Source: Oceanobacillus polygoni
GTDB taxonomy: Bacteria > Bacillota > Bacilli > Bacillales > Amphibacillaceae
DNA length: 64,000 nt
Reading direction: 5' to 3'
NCBI RefSeq assembly: GCF_008304605.1
Contig: NZ_PIJY01000024.1
Coordinates: forward strand, 857 to 64,856
Under the pieces are notes generated by a model. That model made no database searches, was not told where the DNA came from, and was given only the letters and a program-made list of their open reading frames with translations. Of the stretch, positions 1 to 8,909 are shown one piece after another (positions within the stretch are counted from its first letter, which is position 1; each line of letters starts with the position of its first letter). Both the position numbers and the translations under genes were made by a program.

Positions 1-1
1 T

Positions 2-78
2 GGTCCGGTAGTTCAGTTGGTTAGAATGCCTGCCTGTCACGCAGGAGGTCGCGGGTTCGAGTCCCGTCCGGACCGCCA
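2..78 (+). tRNA. tRNA-Asp(GTC)
   Basis: A cloverleaf can be folded, with acceptor ggtccgg paired to ccggacc, anticodon GTC in the loop of the cctgc/gcagg stem, a TTCGA T-loop and an encoded CCA. It is the first complete gene of a nine-gene tRNA cluster on the plus strand whose upstream part lies outside the window. Confidence 0.97.
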
Positions 79-101
79 TTTAAAACATATTATTTAGAAA
101 A

Positions 102-177
<76 letters not shown>

Positions 178-194
178 TTTACTTCAATGTTGTT

Positions 195-279
195 GGAGGG
201 GTAGCGAAGTGGCTAAACGCGGCGGACTGTAAATCCGCTCCCTCAGGGTTCGGCAGTTCGAATCTGCCCCCCTCCACCA
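195..279 (+). tRNA. tRNA-Tyr(GTA)
   Basis: Acceptor ggagggg pairs with ccccctcc, the anticodon GTA sits in ctGTAaa, and there is a long variable arm as expected for a bacterial class II tRNA-Tyr. CCA is encoded. Confidence 0.97.
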
Positions 280-294
280 TTTTTTATGAATAAT

Positions 295-368
295 AGGGGT
301 ATAGTTTAACGGTAGAACTACGGTCTCCAAAACCGTCAATGTGGGTTCGATTCCTACTACCCCTGCCA
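295..368 (+). tRNA. tRNA-Trp(CCA)
   Basis: Acceptor aggggta pairs with tacccct, the anticodon CCA lies in ctCCAaa, and a 3' CCA is encoded. The order Phe-Tyr-Trp-His-Gln-Gly-Cys-Leu matches the gene order of long Bacillaceae tRNA clusters. Confidence 0.97.
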
Positions 369-381
369 TTTACAATTATAT

Positions 382-455
382 GGCGATCGTGGCGAAGGGG
401 TTAACGCACCGGATTGTGGCTCCGGCATTCGTGGGTTCGATTCCCATCGGTCGCC
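382..455 (+). tRNA. tRNA-His(GTG)
   Basis: The anticodon GTG is in ttGTGgc. The extra G at position -1 (382) can pair with C73 (455), which is diagnostic for tRNA-His. The 3' CCA is not encoded (ctca follows), so it must be added after transcription. Confidence 0.95.
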
Positions 456-469
456 CTCATATAATTAAT

Positions 470-544
470 TGGGCCATAGCCAAGCGGTAAGGCATCGGGT
501 TTTGATCCCGTGTACCCTAGGTTCGAATCCTAGTGGCCCAGCCA
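470..544 (+). tRNA. tRNA-Gln(TTG)
   Basis: Acceptor tgggcca pairs with tggccca, the anticodon loop is ttTTGat, the T-loop TTCGAAT, and CCA is encoded. Confidence 0.97.
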
Positions 545-547
545 TTT

Positions 548-622
548 GCGGAAGTAGTTCAGTGGTAGAACACCACCTTGCCAAGGTGGGGGTCGCGGGT
601 TCGAATCCCGTCTTCCGCTCCA
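548..622 (+). tRNA. tRNA-Gly(GCC)
   Basis: Acceptor gcggaag pairs with cttccgc, the anticodon GCC is in ttGCCaa, and CCA is encoded. Only three bases separate it from tRNA-Gln. Confidence 0.97.
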
Positions 623-632
623 TTTTATTTTT

Positions 633-706
<74 letters not shown>

Positions 707-713
707 TACCTAT

Positions 714-797
714 GCCGGTGTGGCGGAATTGGCAGACGCGCGGGACTCAAAATCCCGTGTCTTCACGGACGTGTCGGTTCGACCCCGACCACCGGTA
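714..797 (+). tRNA. tRNA-Leu(CAA), last gene of the cluster
   Basis: Acceptor gccggtg pairs with caccggt, the anticodon CAA lies in ctCAAaa, and there is a long class II variable arm. The 3' CCA is not encoded (tca follows the discriminator). Its 3' end is nearly repeated at 10074-10090, which makes it a candidate integration site. Confidence 0.95.
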
Positions 798-813
798 TCA
801 GAAAACGTTGATA

Positions 814-862
814 AGACGGCGTTCTAACGAATATTATTCGTTTAGAGCGTCGTCTTTTTTGA
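814..862 (+). terminator. Terminator of the tRNA operon
   Basis: A long near-perfect inverted repeat (agacggcgttctaacgaat and its complement) is followed by TTTTTT at 855-860. It lies 17 bases after tRNA-Leu and would end the tRNA transcript. Confidence 0.9.
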
Positions 863-908
863 GTTCATTTTATACAGAACGAGCGTATAAATCCCACACG
901 TACTTTAG

Positions 909-950
909 GCGTTCCCCTTTGAAACCTATTCAAAGGGGAACGCTTTTATT
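909..950 (+). terminator. Second strong hairpin after the tRNAs
   Basis: A perfect stem gcgttcccctttga / tcaaaggggaacgc is followed by tttta. No gene lies between it and the previous terminator, so it is either a back-up terminator or the end of a lost gene. Confidence 0.75.
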
Positions 951-975
951 CACTTTTATATATCAGTTCTTAACT

Positions 976-1010
976 CTAAAAAGCACTCCAAACATTGAAG
1001 TGCTTTTTTA
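976..1010. terminator. Bidirectional terminator before the secreted-protein gene
   Basis: aaaaagcactcc, a loop, then gaagtgcttttt: an A-run on one side and a T-run on the other. It can end minus-strand transcription from the gene at 1022-1429 and plus-strand read-through from the tRNAs. Confidence 0.8.
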
Positions 1011-1021
1011 TCAAAACAGAA

Positions 1022-1429
1022 TTAATCATAGGCATATACAATTGAATTTCCACCTGAGTATTTCTTTAAATAAAATTCGGCTTGATCACCATCTACATAT
1101 CCACTGATATTTCTAAAGACATGACAGCCATTTTCATCAAAATCGTTACTACCTGCTGTTTTATAATAGAGGCCTCTAGTACCATTAGAATATACTGCAT
1201 CATCTCTATTATATGGATCTTCTTCATACAGCTGATAAAAACCTGGTTGACTATCAGAACTGAGACAAATTTTAAAATTGCCCCCACCTGAAAGAAAGAT
1301 TTCGCTTTGGTTGGTAAATTCATCGCTACTCTGAGGATCCCAGTCCCCGGTACCATATGCGTATGAAGTGTCTGGGGTAATTACGAATGAAAGTGCGAAT
1401 AAAGCTAAAATCACACCTATTTTCTTCAT
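1022..1429 (-). CDS. Small secreted protein of unknown function
   Basis: The product has 135 residues. The first 24 or so form a Sec signal peptide (basic MKK, hydrophobic core, TSYAYG cleavage region). The mature part is acidic and rich in Gly, Asn, Ser and aromatics, with two cysteines (in KICLSS and ENGCHVF) that could form a disulphide. A GGGAGGG ribosome site lies about 6 bases before the ATG. It is a monocistron, convergent with the tRNA cluster. I recognise no family. The size, signal and lack of membrane segments suggest an exported beta-rich protein such as a lactococcin-972-type or inhibitor-like fold, but that is a guess. It sits at the left end of the possible tRNA-Leu island. Confidence 0.8.
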   Translation of the reverse strand: MKKIGVILALFALSFVITPDTSYAYGTGDWDPQSSDEFTNQSEIFLSGGGNFKICLSSDSQPGFYQLYEEDPYNRDDAVYSNGTRGLYYKTAGSNDFDENGCHVFRNISGYVDGDQAEFYLKKYSGGNSIVYAYD

Positions 1430-1785
1430 TATTTTCCCTCCCGTTTTGACTTAAAAAAGATTTATAATTCACAACAAAAAACCTTATATAGAAAATAATA
1501 ACATGCATTAACTTGACCTTAAATGAGTCAATATCCCTGTGTTCTGTAAGTGGGTTTCTCAAATGAAAAATAATGTTTAATGAAATTGATCCCAACCCCC
1601 TTACGTTTTGATACTAATAGGTAAAATAAAGAAACGTCCTGTCTATCTAGTCAATAAATAAATATAATAGAAGAACATTTTTGGTTTAAAATATTCCTTT
1701 TTAAATAAAACGGTTGAAATTTGTTCATATAGATGGTAGAGTAAAGTCAATTCAAAAAATTACGTTTTTAAAGAGGAGGATTAAT
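1430..1785. other. Intergenic region between divergent genes, no further gene seen
   Basis: The AT-rich 356 bases hold the promoters of the divergent secreted-protein gene and aldehyde dehydrogenase operon. The AGAGGAGG ribosome site at about 1772-1780 fixes the TTG start at 1786. I see no convincing ORF, RNA gene or long inverted repeat. Confidence 0.5.
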
Positions 1786-3285
1786 TTGCAAACAATTCAG
1801 TTTGAATTGAAGCCAAAAGTAAGAGAGTTTCTTGAGGGGAATATAGGACTTTATATTAATGGAGACTATGTCAACGCGGTATCTGGCAATAGATTGGATG
1901 TTTTAGATCCTGCTACAGAAGAAGTCATCGCACAAGTTGATAAGGGAGATAAACAGGATATTGATAAAGCTGTTAAAGCAGCAAGGGCGGCCTTTGATAC
2001 AGGTGACTGGACAAAAATGAAAGCGCCTTCCCGTTCGCGAATTATTTATAAATTTGCAGACCTTCTTGAGGAAAACCGTGAAGAGCTAGCTCAATTGGTG
2101 TCACTAGATAATGGTAAACCATATAAAGTAGCTTTAACAGATGATGTAGACGGCACGATTGAGCATTTTAGATATTATGCTGGCTTTGCTACAAAAATCC
2201 AAGGGAAGACAACGAATGTTTCTCCAGATTATATCAATTACACGCTGCATGAACCTGTAGGAGTTGTTGGGCAAATCATTCCATGGAACTTCCCATTATT
2301 AATGGCTGCATGGAAGTTGGGATCGGCCCTAGCAGTTGGTTGTACAGTCGTGATTAAGCCAGCTAGCGAGACGCCATTACCCTTACTATATATCGCAAAG
2401 TTATTTGAAGAAGCTGGATTCCCAGATGGTGTTGTCAATATCGTCCCTGGATCAGGAAGAGGAGCAGGTGAGGCGATTACTACACATCCGCTAGTTGATA
2501 AAGTGGCATTTACCGGTTCAACCAATGTAGGTAAAGATGTTATGAGGAGAGCTGCGGATCAACTGAAAGACGTCACGCTAGAATTAGGCGGCAAATCACC
2601 TAGTATTATTCTGGAAGATGCAAACATCGAAAAAGCGATAGAAGGTGTTTTCGCGGGAACGATGTATAACCATGGTCAAAACTGCAGTGCTTGTACAAGA
2701 GTATATGTACAGAGAAAATTATATGATCAAGTTTTACAAGGGATTTCAGATGAATTAGAGCAAATCAAATTAGGACACGGGATGGATCCAGAGACAGATA
2801 TGGGACCACTTGTATCGAAAAGACAGCAACAAACGGTACTTGATTATATCCAGAAAGGTGTAGAAGAAGGAGCAAAGCTAATTGGAGATGATACCCCTGC
2901 ATCGGGTAAAGGATTTTTTGTGAAACCAGTTATTTTTGCAGATGTGGATGATGATATGACCATTGCGAGAGAAGAAATCTTTGGTCCAGTAATGACTGTT
3001 CATGTATTTGATACAGTGGAAGAAGTTATTCAGAGAGCAAATGATAGTGTGTATGGACTTGCAGCAAGTGTCTGGACAGAAAATATTAAAAAAGGTCACT
3101 ACATTGCCGGCAAGTTGCAAGCGGGAACCGTATGGTTAAATGATGTTGGACAAGAGTGGGAAACGATGCCTTTTGGGGGTTATAAACAATCTGGGATTGG
3201 ACGAGAAATGGGAGGAGAATATGGCTTAGCAAACTACACAGAAGTTAAAAGTATTTATGTAAATATTGAACAAGATGAAGCATAA
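1786..3285 (+). CDS. Aldehyde dehydrogenase family protein
   Basis: The product has 499 residues, the normal size for an NAD(P)-dependent aldehyde dehydrogenase that oxidises an aldehyde to its acid. Catalytic Cys300 lies in GQNCSA, general base Glu266 in LELGGKSP, and the cofactor-binding IIPWNFP and FTGSTNVG motifs and the C-terminal PFGGYKQSGIGRE are present. An upstream ATG (1714) would add 24 unrelated residues; the TTG at 1786 has an ideal AGAGGAGG site and gives a family-like N-terminus. It is the first gene of an operon with a DapA-like lyase 30 bases downstream and an FAD amine oxidase, suggesting that an amine- or keto-acid-derived aldehyde is the substrate. Sequence features resemble betaine- and phenylacetaldehyde-type dehydrogenases, but the substrate cannot be fixed. 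Confidence 0.93.
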   Translation: MQTIQFELKPKVREFLEGNIGLYINGDYVNAVSGNRLDVLDPATEEVIAQVDKGDKQDIDKAVKAARAAFDTGDWTKMKAPSRSRIIYKFADLLEENREELAQLVSLDNGKPYKVALTDDVDGTIEHFRYYAGFATKIQGKTTNVSPDYINYTLHEPVGVVGQIIPWNFPLLMAAWKLGSALAVGCTVVIKPASETPLPLLYIAKLFEEAGFPDGVVNIVPGSGRGAGEAITTHPLVDKVAFTGSTNVGKDVMRRAADQLKDVTLELGGKSPSIILEDANIEKAIEGVFAGTMYNHGQNCSACTRVYVQRKLYDQVLQGISDELEQIKLGHGMDPETDMGPLVSKRQQQTVLDYIQKGVEEGAKLIGDDTPASGKGFFVKPVIFADVDDDMTIAREEIFGPVMTVHVFDTVEEVIQRANDSVYGLAASVWTENIKKGHYIAGKLQAGTVWLNDVGQEWETMPFGGYKQSGIGREMGGEYGLANYTEVKSIYVNIEQDEA

Positions 3286-3315
3286 TACATTAAAAATATG
3301 AGGAGGTTTTTTAAA

Positions 3316-4221
3316 ATGACAAGACCAGTAGGAATGATTCCAGCTATACCAACACCGATGAATGAGGATCATACAATTAATTTTGATGGAATTGGGGAAG
3401 TTTTAGATCACTTAATTGATAATGGAATTGAGACCGTACTAGTTGGCGGTAGTAACGGGGAATATTCCCTTATGAGTCTGGAGGAAAGAAAAGAAGTTAT
3501 TCAATATGTTTGTGACAAAGTTAAAGGAAAAATGAAAGTAATGGCCGGAACAGGATGCCACCGGACAGAAGATGCGATAGCCTTGACTAAATTTGCATCA
3601 GATGCAGGTGCAGATTGGGCTTTGGTTATTAACCCTTATTATATGCATACAAGCGAGCAAGGAATTATTGATTTTTATAAAGCGGTTGCAGAGAACTCTG
3701 ATATCGGAATTCTTATTTATCATTATCCTGATGTAACAAACGTGGAATTAAGTCCAGAATTAATCCATGAGATTAGCCAAATTGATGGTATTGTTGGGAT
3801 AAAAAATACAGCAGATCAACTGCATACGAATAAGTTGTTAGCGTTAACAAAAGACAACGAAAGCTTTTCTCTTCTAACTGGATTCGAGCATCTGATTTTA
3901 CCGACATTGGCAATCGGAGGGCATGGAGCAATTGGTGTCGTGCATAATTTAGTTCCAGCTGAATTGGTTCGTTTATATAATCTAGTTGTCAATGAAAATA
4001 ATATTAAAGAAGCGAGTGAGTTAAACCAAAAATTAATGCCGCTTTACGATGTTATTGAAGAAGAAGTCATCCCAGGTACGGTGAAAGCTGGTTTAGAGGC
4101 ATTAGGATTACCTGGAGGACCGAGTCGAGCACCTCTAATAGCAGCATCAGAGGAATATCGGAAAAAGGTAAAACAACTGTTAGCAGATGCAGATGTGTTA
4201 AAAACGGAGGAAGCGAAATGA
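3316..4221 (+). CDS. DapA-family (dihydrodipicolinate synthase/N-acetylneuraminate lyase) aldolase
   Basis: The 301-residue TIM-barrel enzyme belongs to the class I pyruvate-dependent aldolases/dehydratases. Schiff-base Lys163 is in GIKNTA, and Tyr135 in IYHYPD is the conserved proton relay. The GGSNGEYSLMS motif corresponds to the family GxxGE region. The start at 3316 follows AGGAGG by about 9 bases; the ATG at 3298 lies before that site and is not used. True DapA for lysine synthesis usually has a TTGE signature and sits in a lysine operon; here the neighbours are an aldehyde dehydrogenase and an FAD oxidase, so a catabolic role (splitting or dehydrating a keto acid) is more likely. It overlaps the next gene by 4 bases (ATGA), so translational coupling is likely. 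Confidence 0.9.
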   Translation: MTRPVGMIPAIPTPMNEDHTINFDGIGEVLDHLIDNGIETVLVGGSNGEYSLMSLEERKEVIQYVCDKVKGKMKVMAGTGCHRTEDAIALTKFASDAGADWALVINPYYMHTSEQGIIDFYKAVAENSDIGILIYHYPDVTNVELSPELIHEISQIDGIVGIKNTADQLHTNKLLALTKDNESFSLLTGFEHLILPTLAIGGHGAIGVVHNLVPAELVRLYNLVVNENNIKEASELNQKLMPLYDVIEEEVIPGTVKAGLEALGLPGGPSRAPLIAASEEYRKKVKQLLADADVLKTEEAK

Positions 4222-5642
4222 AAGATGTCATCATCATTGGTGGAGGACTTGCCGGGCTCTCAGCAGCCTGGCGTCTGAAGCACCATAATCTATTAGTCTT
4301 AGAGTCGGAAAATCGCATTGGTGGACGTGTTCATTCAGAGCGTCGTGGGAATTACTGGCTGAATTGGGGTGGTCATTTATATGCCGGACCTGGATCAGCT
4401 ACAGACGAATTACTACAATCTGTTGGAGTAACAGCATCACCTGTACCTGGCAAGTTAACAGCAATGTCTTTAAACGGAAGATTACTTTTAAATGGTGCTG
4501 TAGAAATGTATCCCTTTAGAGTTCCAATGTCATGGAAATCTCGCTTTGCTTTGATACGTGCCGGTGCAAAAGTACGGGCAGCTGTTATTCGCTACGGAAA
4601 AATGGCAAAAAGAAGACCTGGAGAAGATTATCGGGTCCAGCAACAACGAATTTTAGAATTTATGGGCGATCGAACGTTTACCGATTTTACAGGTAAACTA
4701 CCGACAGACGCAGACTCCATTTTTAGACCTACGGTTAGTCGTTCAACGGGTAGTCCGGAGACAATCACAGCAGGATCAGGAATAGGATATTTCCACACCG
4801 TATGGAATAAAAGCGATGGACTTGGAAGGAATATTGATGGAGGACCATCCACACTTACAGACACGATTGCAAAAGCATTAAAGGAAAGCATCCAACTGAA
4901 TGCGCAAGTAATTGAAGTGCTTCAGAAAAAAGAATCCATCGTCGTACGTTATATCCAAAATGGTATCGAACATGTGGAGGAATCTCGTTACGCAGTACTT
5001 GCTACTCCAGCTACAATAACAAGGAAAATAGCAACGAATATTGATTCAGAACTTGGTGAAGCACTCGAAAAGGTTACGTATGGTCCGCATGTAAGTGCAG
5101 CATTTCTAACCAATGAAACGGAACCGCAAGCCTGGGATAATGTTTATTCTTTTGCGACGCCGAAAAGAGCTTTTGATATTATTCTTAATCAAACGAATCT
5201 CATACGATCAAGAGAAACAAAAAGACAGCCAGGCAGCAGTATTATGACCTTTTCACCTGGCGAAAGTGGAAGTCGTTTAATTGATAAACCTGAAGAAGAA
5301 ATTATTGAAATTATATTGAATGATTTAGATGACATCTTTCCTGGTTTTAGCGATCGCGTTGTTGAGGCAAGCGTAAATAAATATCCATTTGGATCAGCTT
5401 ATATTTTCCCAGGACGGGCAGAGATACAGCCAATTTTAACAAAACCGGATGGCCGTTTATTCTTAGCAGGAGATTATTTAGGATCAACTTATACGGAGAC
5501 AGCTATTCAGTCAGGGTTCACTGCTGGGCAAGAGATTAATAGCCTTCTGGGTGCGGATACGAATGAATATTTAGCAACAGCTACTCACATACAACCGAGC
5601 CTACATGGACTAATGAATCATGATAAAGCATTAATTAATTGA
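4218..5642 (+). CDS. FAD-dependent amine oxidase / protoporphyrinogen-oxidase-like oxidoreductase
   Basis: The product has 474 residues. Residues 4-35 form the Rossmann dinucleotide fold (IIIGGGLAGLSAAWRL, then LLVLESENRIGGRV), the standard FAD site of the flavin amine oxidase superfamily. The C-terminal FLAGDYLGSTYTETAIQSG is the second FAD contact. Such enzymes oxidise amines or desaturate ring substrates. It starts inside the stop region of the DapA-like gene and is the last gene before the YkvI-type transporter. Heme genes are absent, so protoporphyrinogen oxidase function is unlikely. With the aldehyde dehydrogenase, the simplest inference is amine to aldehyde to acid. Confidence 0.85.
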   Translation: MKDVIIIGGGLAGLSAAWRLKHHNLLVLESENRIGGRVHSERRGNYWLNWGGHLYAGPGSATDELLQSVGVTASPVPGKLTAMSLNGRLLLNGAVEMYPFRVPMSWKSRFALIRAGAKVRAAVIRYGKMAKRRPGEDYRVQQQRILEFMGDRTFTDFTGKLPTDADSIFRPTVSRSTGSPETITAGSGIGYFHTVWNKSDGLGRNIDGGPSTLTDTIAKALKESIQLNAQVIEVLQKKESIVVRYIQNGIEHVEESRYAVLATPATITRKIATNIDSELGEALEKVTYGPHVSAAFLTNETEPQAWDNVYSFATPKRAFDIILNQTNLIRSRETKRQPGSSIMTFSPGESGSRLIDKPEEEIIEIILNDLDDIFPGFSDRVVEASVNKYPFGSAYIFPGRAEIQPILTKPDGRLFLAGDYLGSTYTETAIQSGFTAGQEINSLLGADTNEYLATATHIQPSLHGLMNHDKALIN

Positions 5643-5731
5643 AAGCAGATTATTTGTAATACATGATTTATTTTAGGCGATGAAACCCATGCATTACAAT
5701 TCAATTTTAATGGCATATGTTTCTTATTATT

Positions 5732-5745
5732 TGTAATCGCTTACT
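5732..5745 (+). promoter_or_regulatory. Possible cre site (CcpA catabolite control)
   Basis: TGTAATCGCTTACT matches the consensus TGWAANCGNTNWCA at all but the last base. It lies about 56 bases before the start of the transporter gene at 5801, which suggests carbon-catabolite control of that transporter. Confidence 0.5.
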
Positions 5746-5800
5746 AAATCGGTTTGCAAATACTTTTAATGTAGTTTATTCAAGTTAGGAAGGGGAGCAT

Positions 5801-6886
5801 ATGAAAAATGTATTAAAAATTAGCAGTGCTTTTATTGGAGCAGTTTTAGGTGCTGGATTTGCCTCGGGACAAGAGATTATGCAATATTTTACAAGCTTCG
5901 GTCAGATAGGAATCCTCGGTTCGATCGTTGTTGCAGTACTATTTGGTATTACCGGCATGTTATTAGTGAGCATCGGATATCGATTAAAAGCTGTCTCTCA
6001 TATGGAAGTCATTCGCAAAATAAGTGGACGTTATTTAGGAATGGGGTATGACATCGTTCTTATATTTACCCTTTTCGGAATTGGGGTAGTAATGCTAGCG
6101 GGATCTGGTCCTATTTTCAATCAGCAATTTAATATACCGACATATGTAGGCACGATACTAATGTCAGCACTCGTTCTAATAACGATTATGGCGGGAGTAA
6201 AGAACGTAATCCAAGTGCTTGCACTTGTAACACCGTTTTTTTTACTCGTCATCATCTTTGTAAATATTTATAGTATGGTAACCAGTGGCAATTCAAATGG
6301 AGATATGGAAGCAATTGCAGTACAGCAACATTCTGTGTCAAATCATTGGTTTTCCGCAGCATTTAATTATGTGTCTTTAGTTACACTTACAAACGCAGCC
6401 ATGCTCTTTATTATGGGTGGAAATGAGACAAATGGTAAAAATGCTGCAATCGGAGGTTTCCTTGGTGGCTTATTTTGTGGACTATTAGTTCTTGTCAGTA
6501 ATATTGCCATTTATCAAAACATAGATATTGTTGCAACTCTCCAAATGCCTACTTTAGGATTGGCGAGCGAAATATCTCCGCTTTTAGGGATAATATTCTC
6601 TATTACTCTATTTGGAATGATTTATGGAACAGCAGTAAGTATGTTTTTCTCTTTCAGTTCCCGCTTTTTTGAACCGAAAACGAAAGGTTTTAACCTATTT
6701 AGTGTGCTTAGTGTAATCGTAGCCTGTGGCTTAAGCTTTTATGGGTTTTCTGATTTAGTTTCCATTGTATTTCCTATTATTGGATACTTGGGATACATTT
6801 TTATGGTCATCTTAGTAGTTGGAGCATTTCGGCTAAAACCTAAAAAAGCAATCCCAGCAAAAGAAGAATGGAAAATAGCAAAGTAA
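5801..6886 (+). CDS. YkvI-family membrane transporter
   Basis: The 361-residue integral membrane protein has about ten hydrophobic segments. The N-terminus (AFIGAVLGAGFASGQEIMQYF) contains the GAGFASGQE motif typical of the YkvI family within the amino acid/branched-chain transporter superfamily. GGAAGGGG ribosome site precedes the ATG. It follows the aldehyde dehydrogenase, DapA-like and FAD-oxidase operon in the same direction and lies before an RpiR regulator, so it is the likely importer for that pathway. A cre-like site is upstream. The substrate is unknown. Confidence 0.85.
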   Translation: MKNVLKISSAFIGAVLGAGFASGQEIMQYFTSFGQIGILGSIVVAVLFGITGMLLVSIGYRLKAVSHMEVIRKISGRYLGMGYDIVLIFTLFGIGVVMLAGSGPIFNQQFNIPTYVGTILMSALVLITIMAGVKNVIQVLALVTPFFLLVIIFVNIYSMVTSGNSNGDMEAIAVQQHSVSNHWFSAAFNYVSLVTLTNAAMLFIMGGNETNGKNAAIGGFLGGLFCGLLVLVSNIAIYQNIDIVATLQMPTLGLASEISPLLGIIFSITLFGMIYGTAVSMFFSFSSRFFEPKTKGFNLFSVLSVIVACGLSFYGFSDLVSIVFPIIGYLGYIFMVILVVGAFRLKPKKAIPAKEEWKIAK

Positions 6887-7025
6887 ATACGCATCTATTC
6901 TATTAGCTAGAGAGAGCTCCCTATATTGTTAATCATGACGTTTGCCACATGATAAGATATAATGTCCTATATGTACAGCAAGCAAGGCATTATATAAAGT
7001 GGATGATTTTAAGGAGGAACATGTA

Positions 7026-7898
7026 ATGGCAGAAAATAATCACTCCTTGTTAAAGAATATGATCAACATGAAGGATAGTTTACCTAAAAGACAAAGACAT
7101 TTATGTGATTATGTATTAAAAAATTATCAATCTTTAGGTTTAGTTACGATTCAGGAGCTCTCTCGCGAATCCAGTGTCGGTGTTTCAACGGTTATGCGGA
7201 CCATTCATTCTTTAGGGTATAGTAATTTTAATGATTTTAGGAAAGATATTTATGATGAATCTTTGACTGAAACTACGAATTCACAATGGAAGTTAAGAAC
7301 ATCTCTTGAGGATGTTGTGGAAGGTAAGGAATACGAGCATACATTGGTTAGGATGTATAAAGAGTCTGTAAGTCTGCTAGATAAATCACTAAATGAGGAT
7401 TTGCTAGAGAGCTTTGATAGGGCAATTGATATGCTGGTTCAAGCTAAATGTATTAATATTTATGGCACAAGACCCTATAAGCCGGTCGCTCTTTATTTTG
7501 AACAGCTAATTGGAGAGTTTTATCCAAAGGTAAGGCAGTTAAGTCACGATTCTGAAATCGTTTTCGATAAGGTGCTGCAAATAGAAAAGGACGAGGTTTT
7601 ATTAGTTTTTGCCTTTGAACCATATACCGAACGAATTATTCGCGCTGCTAAAGTAGCACATGAATTAGATATTCCAATTATTTTAATCACCGATCATATA
7701 TCTTGTCCAATTATTAAATATGCAACAACGATCCTGAAAATCGAAGTGAGCGAGGATAAATTCTCTATTATCCCGACAATTGCTCTAGTAGAAGCGATGG
7801 TAATTGAATTTGGGAAACGTTTTTCTGGTGACTCTATTGAAAAGCTGAATAAATTAGAAAAGATACTGAAAGAAAATTATGTAACGTTTTCTTATTAG
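7026..7898 (+). CDS. MurR/RpiR-family transcriptional regulator
   Basis: The product has 290 residues: an N-terminal RpiR-type helix-turn-helix (about residues 15-80, with LPKRQRHLCDYVLKNY and SSVGVSTVMRTIHSLGY) and a C-terminal SIS domain (about 130-260) that binds phosphosugars or related ligands. The ATG at 7026 is preceded by AAGGAGG; the ORF is open upstream to 6999 without a better start. It lies between two transporter genes and is the likely regulator of the 1786-8909 gene group. The SIS domain usually senses a pathway intermediate, but here the pathway is not clearly a sugar pathway. Confidence 0.9.
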   Translation: MAENNHSLLKNMINMKDSLPKRQRHLCDYVLKNYQSLGLVTIQELSRESSVGVSTVMRTIHSLGYSNFNDFRKDIYDESLTETTNSQWKLRTSLEDVVEGKEYEHTLVRMYKESVSLLDKSLNEDLLESFDRAIDMLVQAKCINIYGTRPYKPVALYFEQLIGEFYPKVRQLSHDSEIVFDKVLQIEKDEVLLVFAFEPYTERIIRAAKVAHELDIPIILITDHISCPIIKYATTILKIEVSEDKFSIIPTIALVEAMVIEFGKRFSGDSIEKLNKLEKILKENYVTFSY

Positions 7899-7930
7899 AA
7901 GACGACCAGACGATTAACGGTACGAAGTAA

Positions 7931-7969
7931 AATCAGGTCAGTTAAATAAATACTGCCTGACTTTTATTA
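7931..7969 (+). terminator. Likely terminator after the RpiR gene
   Basis: Imperfect inverted repeat tcaggtcag...ctgcctga followed by cttttatt, about 35 bases after the regulator stop. Confidence 0.6.
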
Positions 7970-8012
7970 GGTTGTTTAGAAAATATAAAAACGTACTTAT
8001 GGAGGGACAATA

Positions 8013-8909
8013 TTGAAGCAGAGAACCATTAACATTCTATTAGTAATTACAATTATCTGCATCTCCTTATCTGCGATATTTGTGAAATTATCAGATGCCC
8101 CCTCTACGGTTATGGTCATGTATCGGATGTTTTTGGCGTGTTTATTAATTTCACCTATGGTTTTTAAACACCGTAAAGCATTTCTGGAGATAAAGATGAG
8201 AGAATGGGTAGCCATTGTATTTGCTGGTATCTTTTTAGCCGGCCATTTTGGATTATGGTTTGAATCATTAAACCATACGACAGTGGCAAGTTCTACTCTA
8301 ATTCTGGCATTACAGCCTGCGATTGCCTTAGTCGGGGGGCTCCTCTTCTTTAAAGAAAAGGTAGATATCCGTACTGTGTTTGCGATGGGAGTTGCTTTTA
8401 TTGGTGTTGCCATTGTTGGAGGGGGAAATTTAGGAGGCGGAAGTGGCGTTTTATTAGGAAATATTCTATCTTTCTTTGCTGTCATTTCTGTTGTTCTATA
8501 TTTAATGATTGGCCAACGAAATGTTAAATCAATTAATCATTGGATATACAGCTTTTTAGTCTTTTTTATGGCTGGGGTAACTGTTGCTATCTTTAATTTG
8601 ATCGGCGGGATATCTTTTATTGGTTATAGTACAAATGACTGGGTCGTCTTCATCATGCTCGCCATTTTTCCAACAGGAGCACATATCATCTTCAATATGC
8701 TATTAAATTATGTTAATACAACAACTGTTTCCATGAGTACATTAGGGGAACCGATTGGAGCTTCTGTTTTAGCGATTATCCTTTTAAATGAGATGCTCAC
8801 TCCTGTGGAAATGGTTGGCGGTATCCTTATAATTGTAGGGATATTTTATTTTCTAAGATTGCAGGGAGGATTCAAACAGGTGGTTCTCAAGGAATCGGAA
8901 AGCTTGTAA
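8013..8909 (+). CDS. EamA/DMT-family transporter
   Basis: The product has 298 residues with about ten transmembrane helices arranged as two EamA repeats, typical of drug/metabolite transporters. The first helix begins at the N-terminus. GGAGGG lies 5 bases before the TTG start at 8013. The protein might export or import a metabolite of the neighbouring aldehyde dehydrogenase pathway, since it follows the RpiR regulator. The exact substrate cannot be read from sequence. Confidence 0.88.
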   Translation: MKQRTINILLVITIICISLSAIFVKLSDAPSTVMVMYRMFLACLLISPMVFKHRKAFLEIKMREWVAIVFAGIFLAGHFGLWFESLNHTTVASSTLILALQPAIALVGGLLFFKEKVDIRTVFAMGVAFIGVAIVGGGNLGGGSGVLLGNILSFFAVISVVLYLMIGQRNVKSINHWIYSFLVFFMAGVTVAIFNLIGGISFIGYSTNDWVVFIMLAIFPTGAHIIFNMLLNYVNTTTVSMSTLGEPIGASVLAIILLNEMLTPVEMVGGILIIVGIFYFLRLQGGFKQVVLKESESL

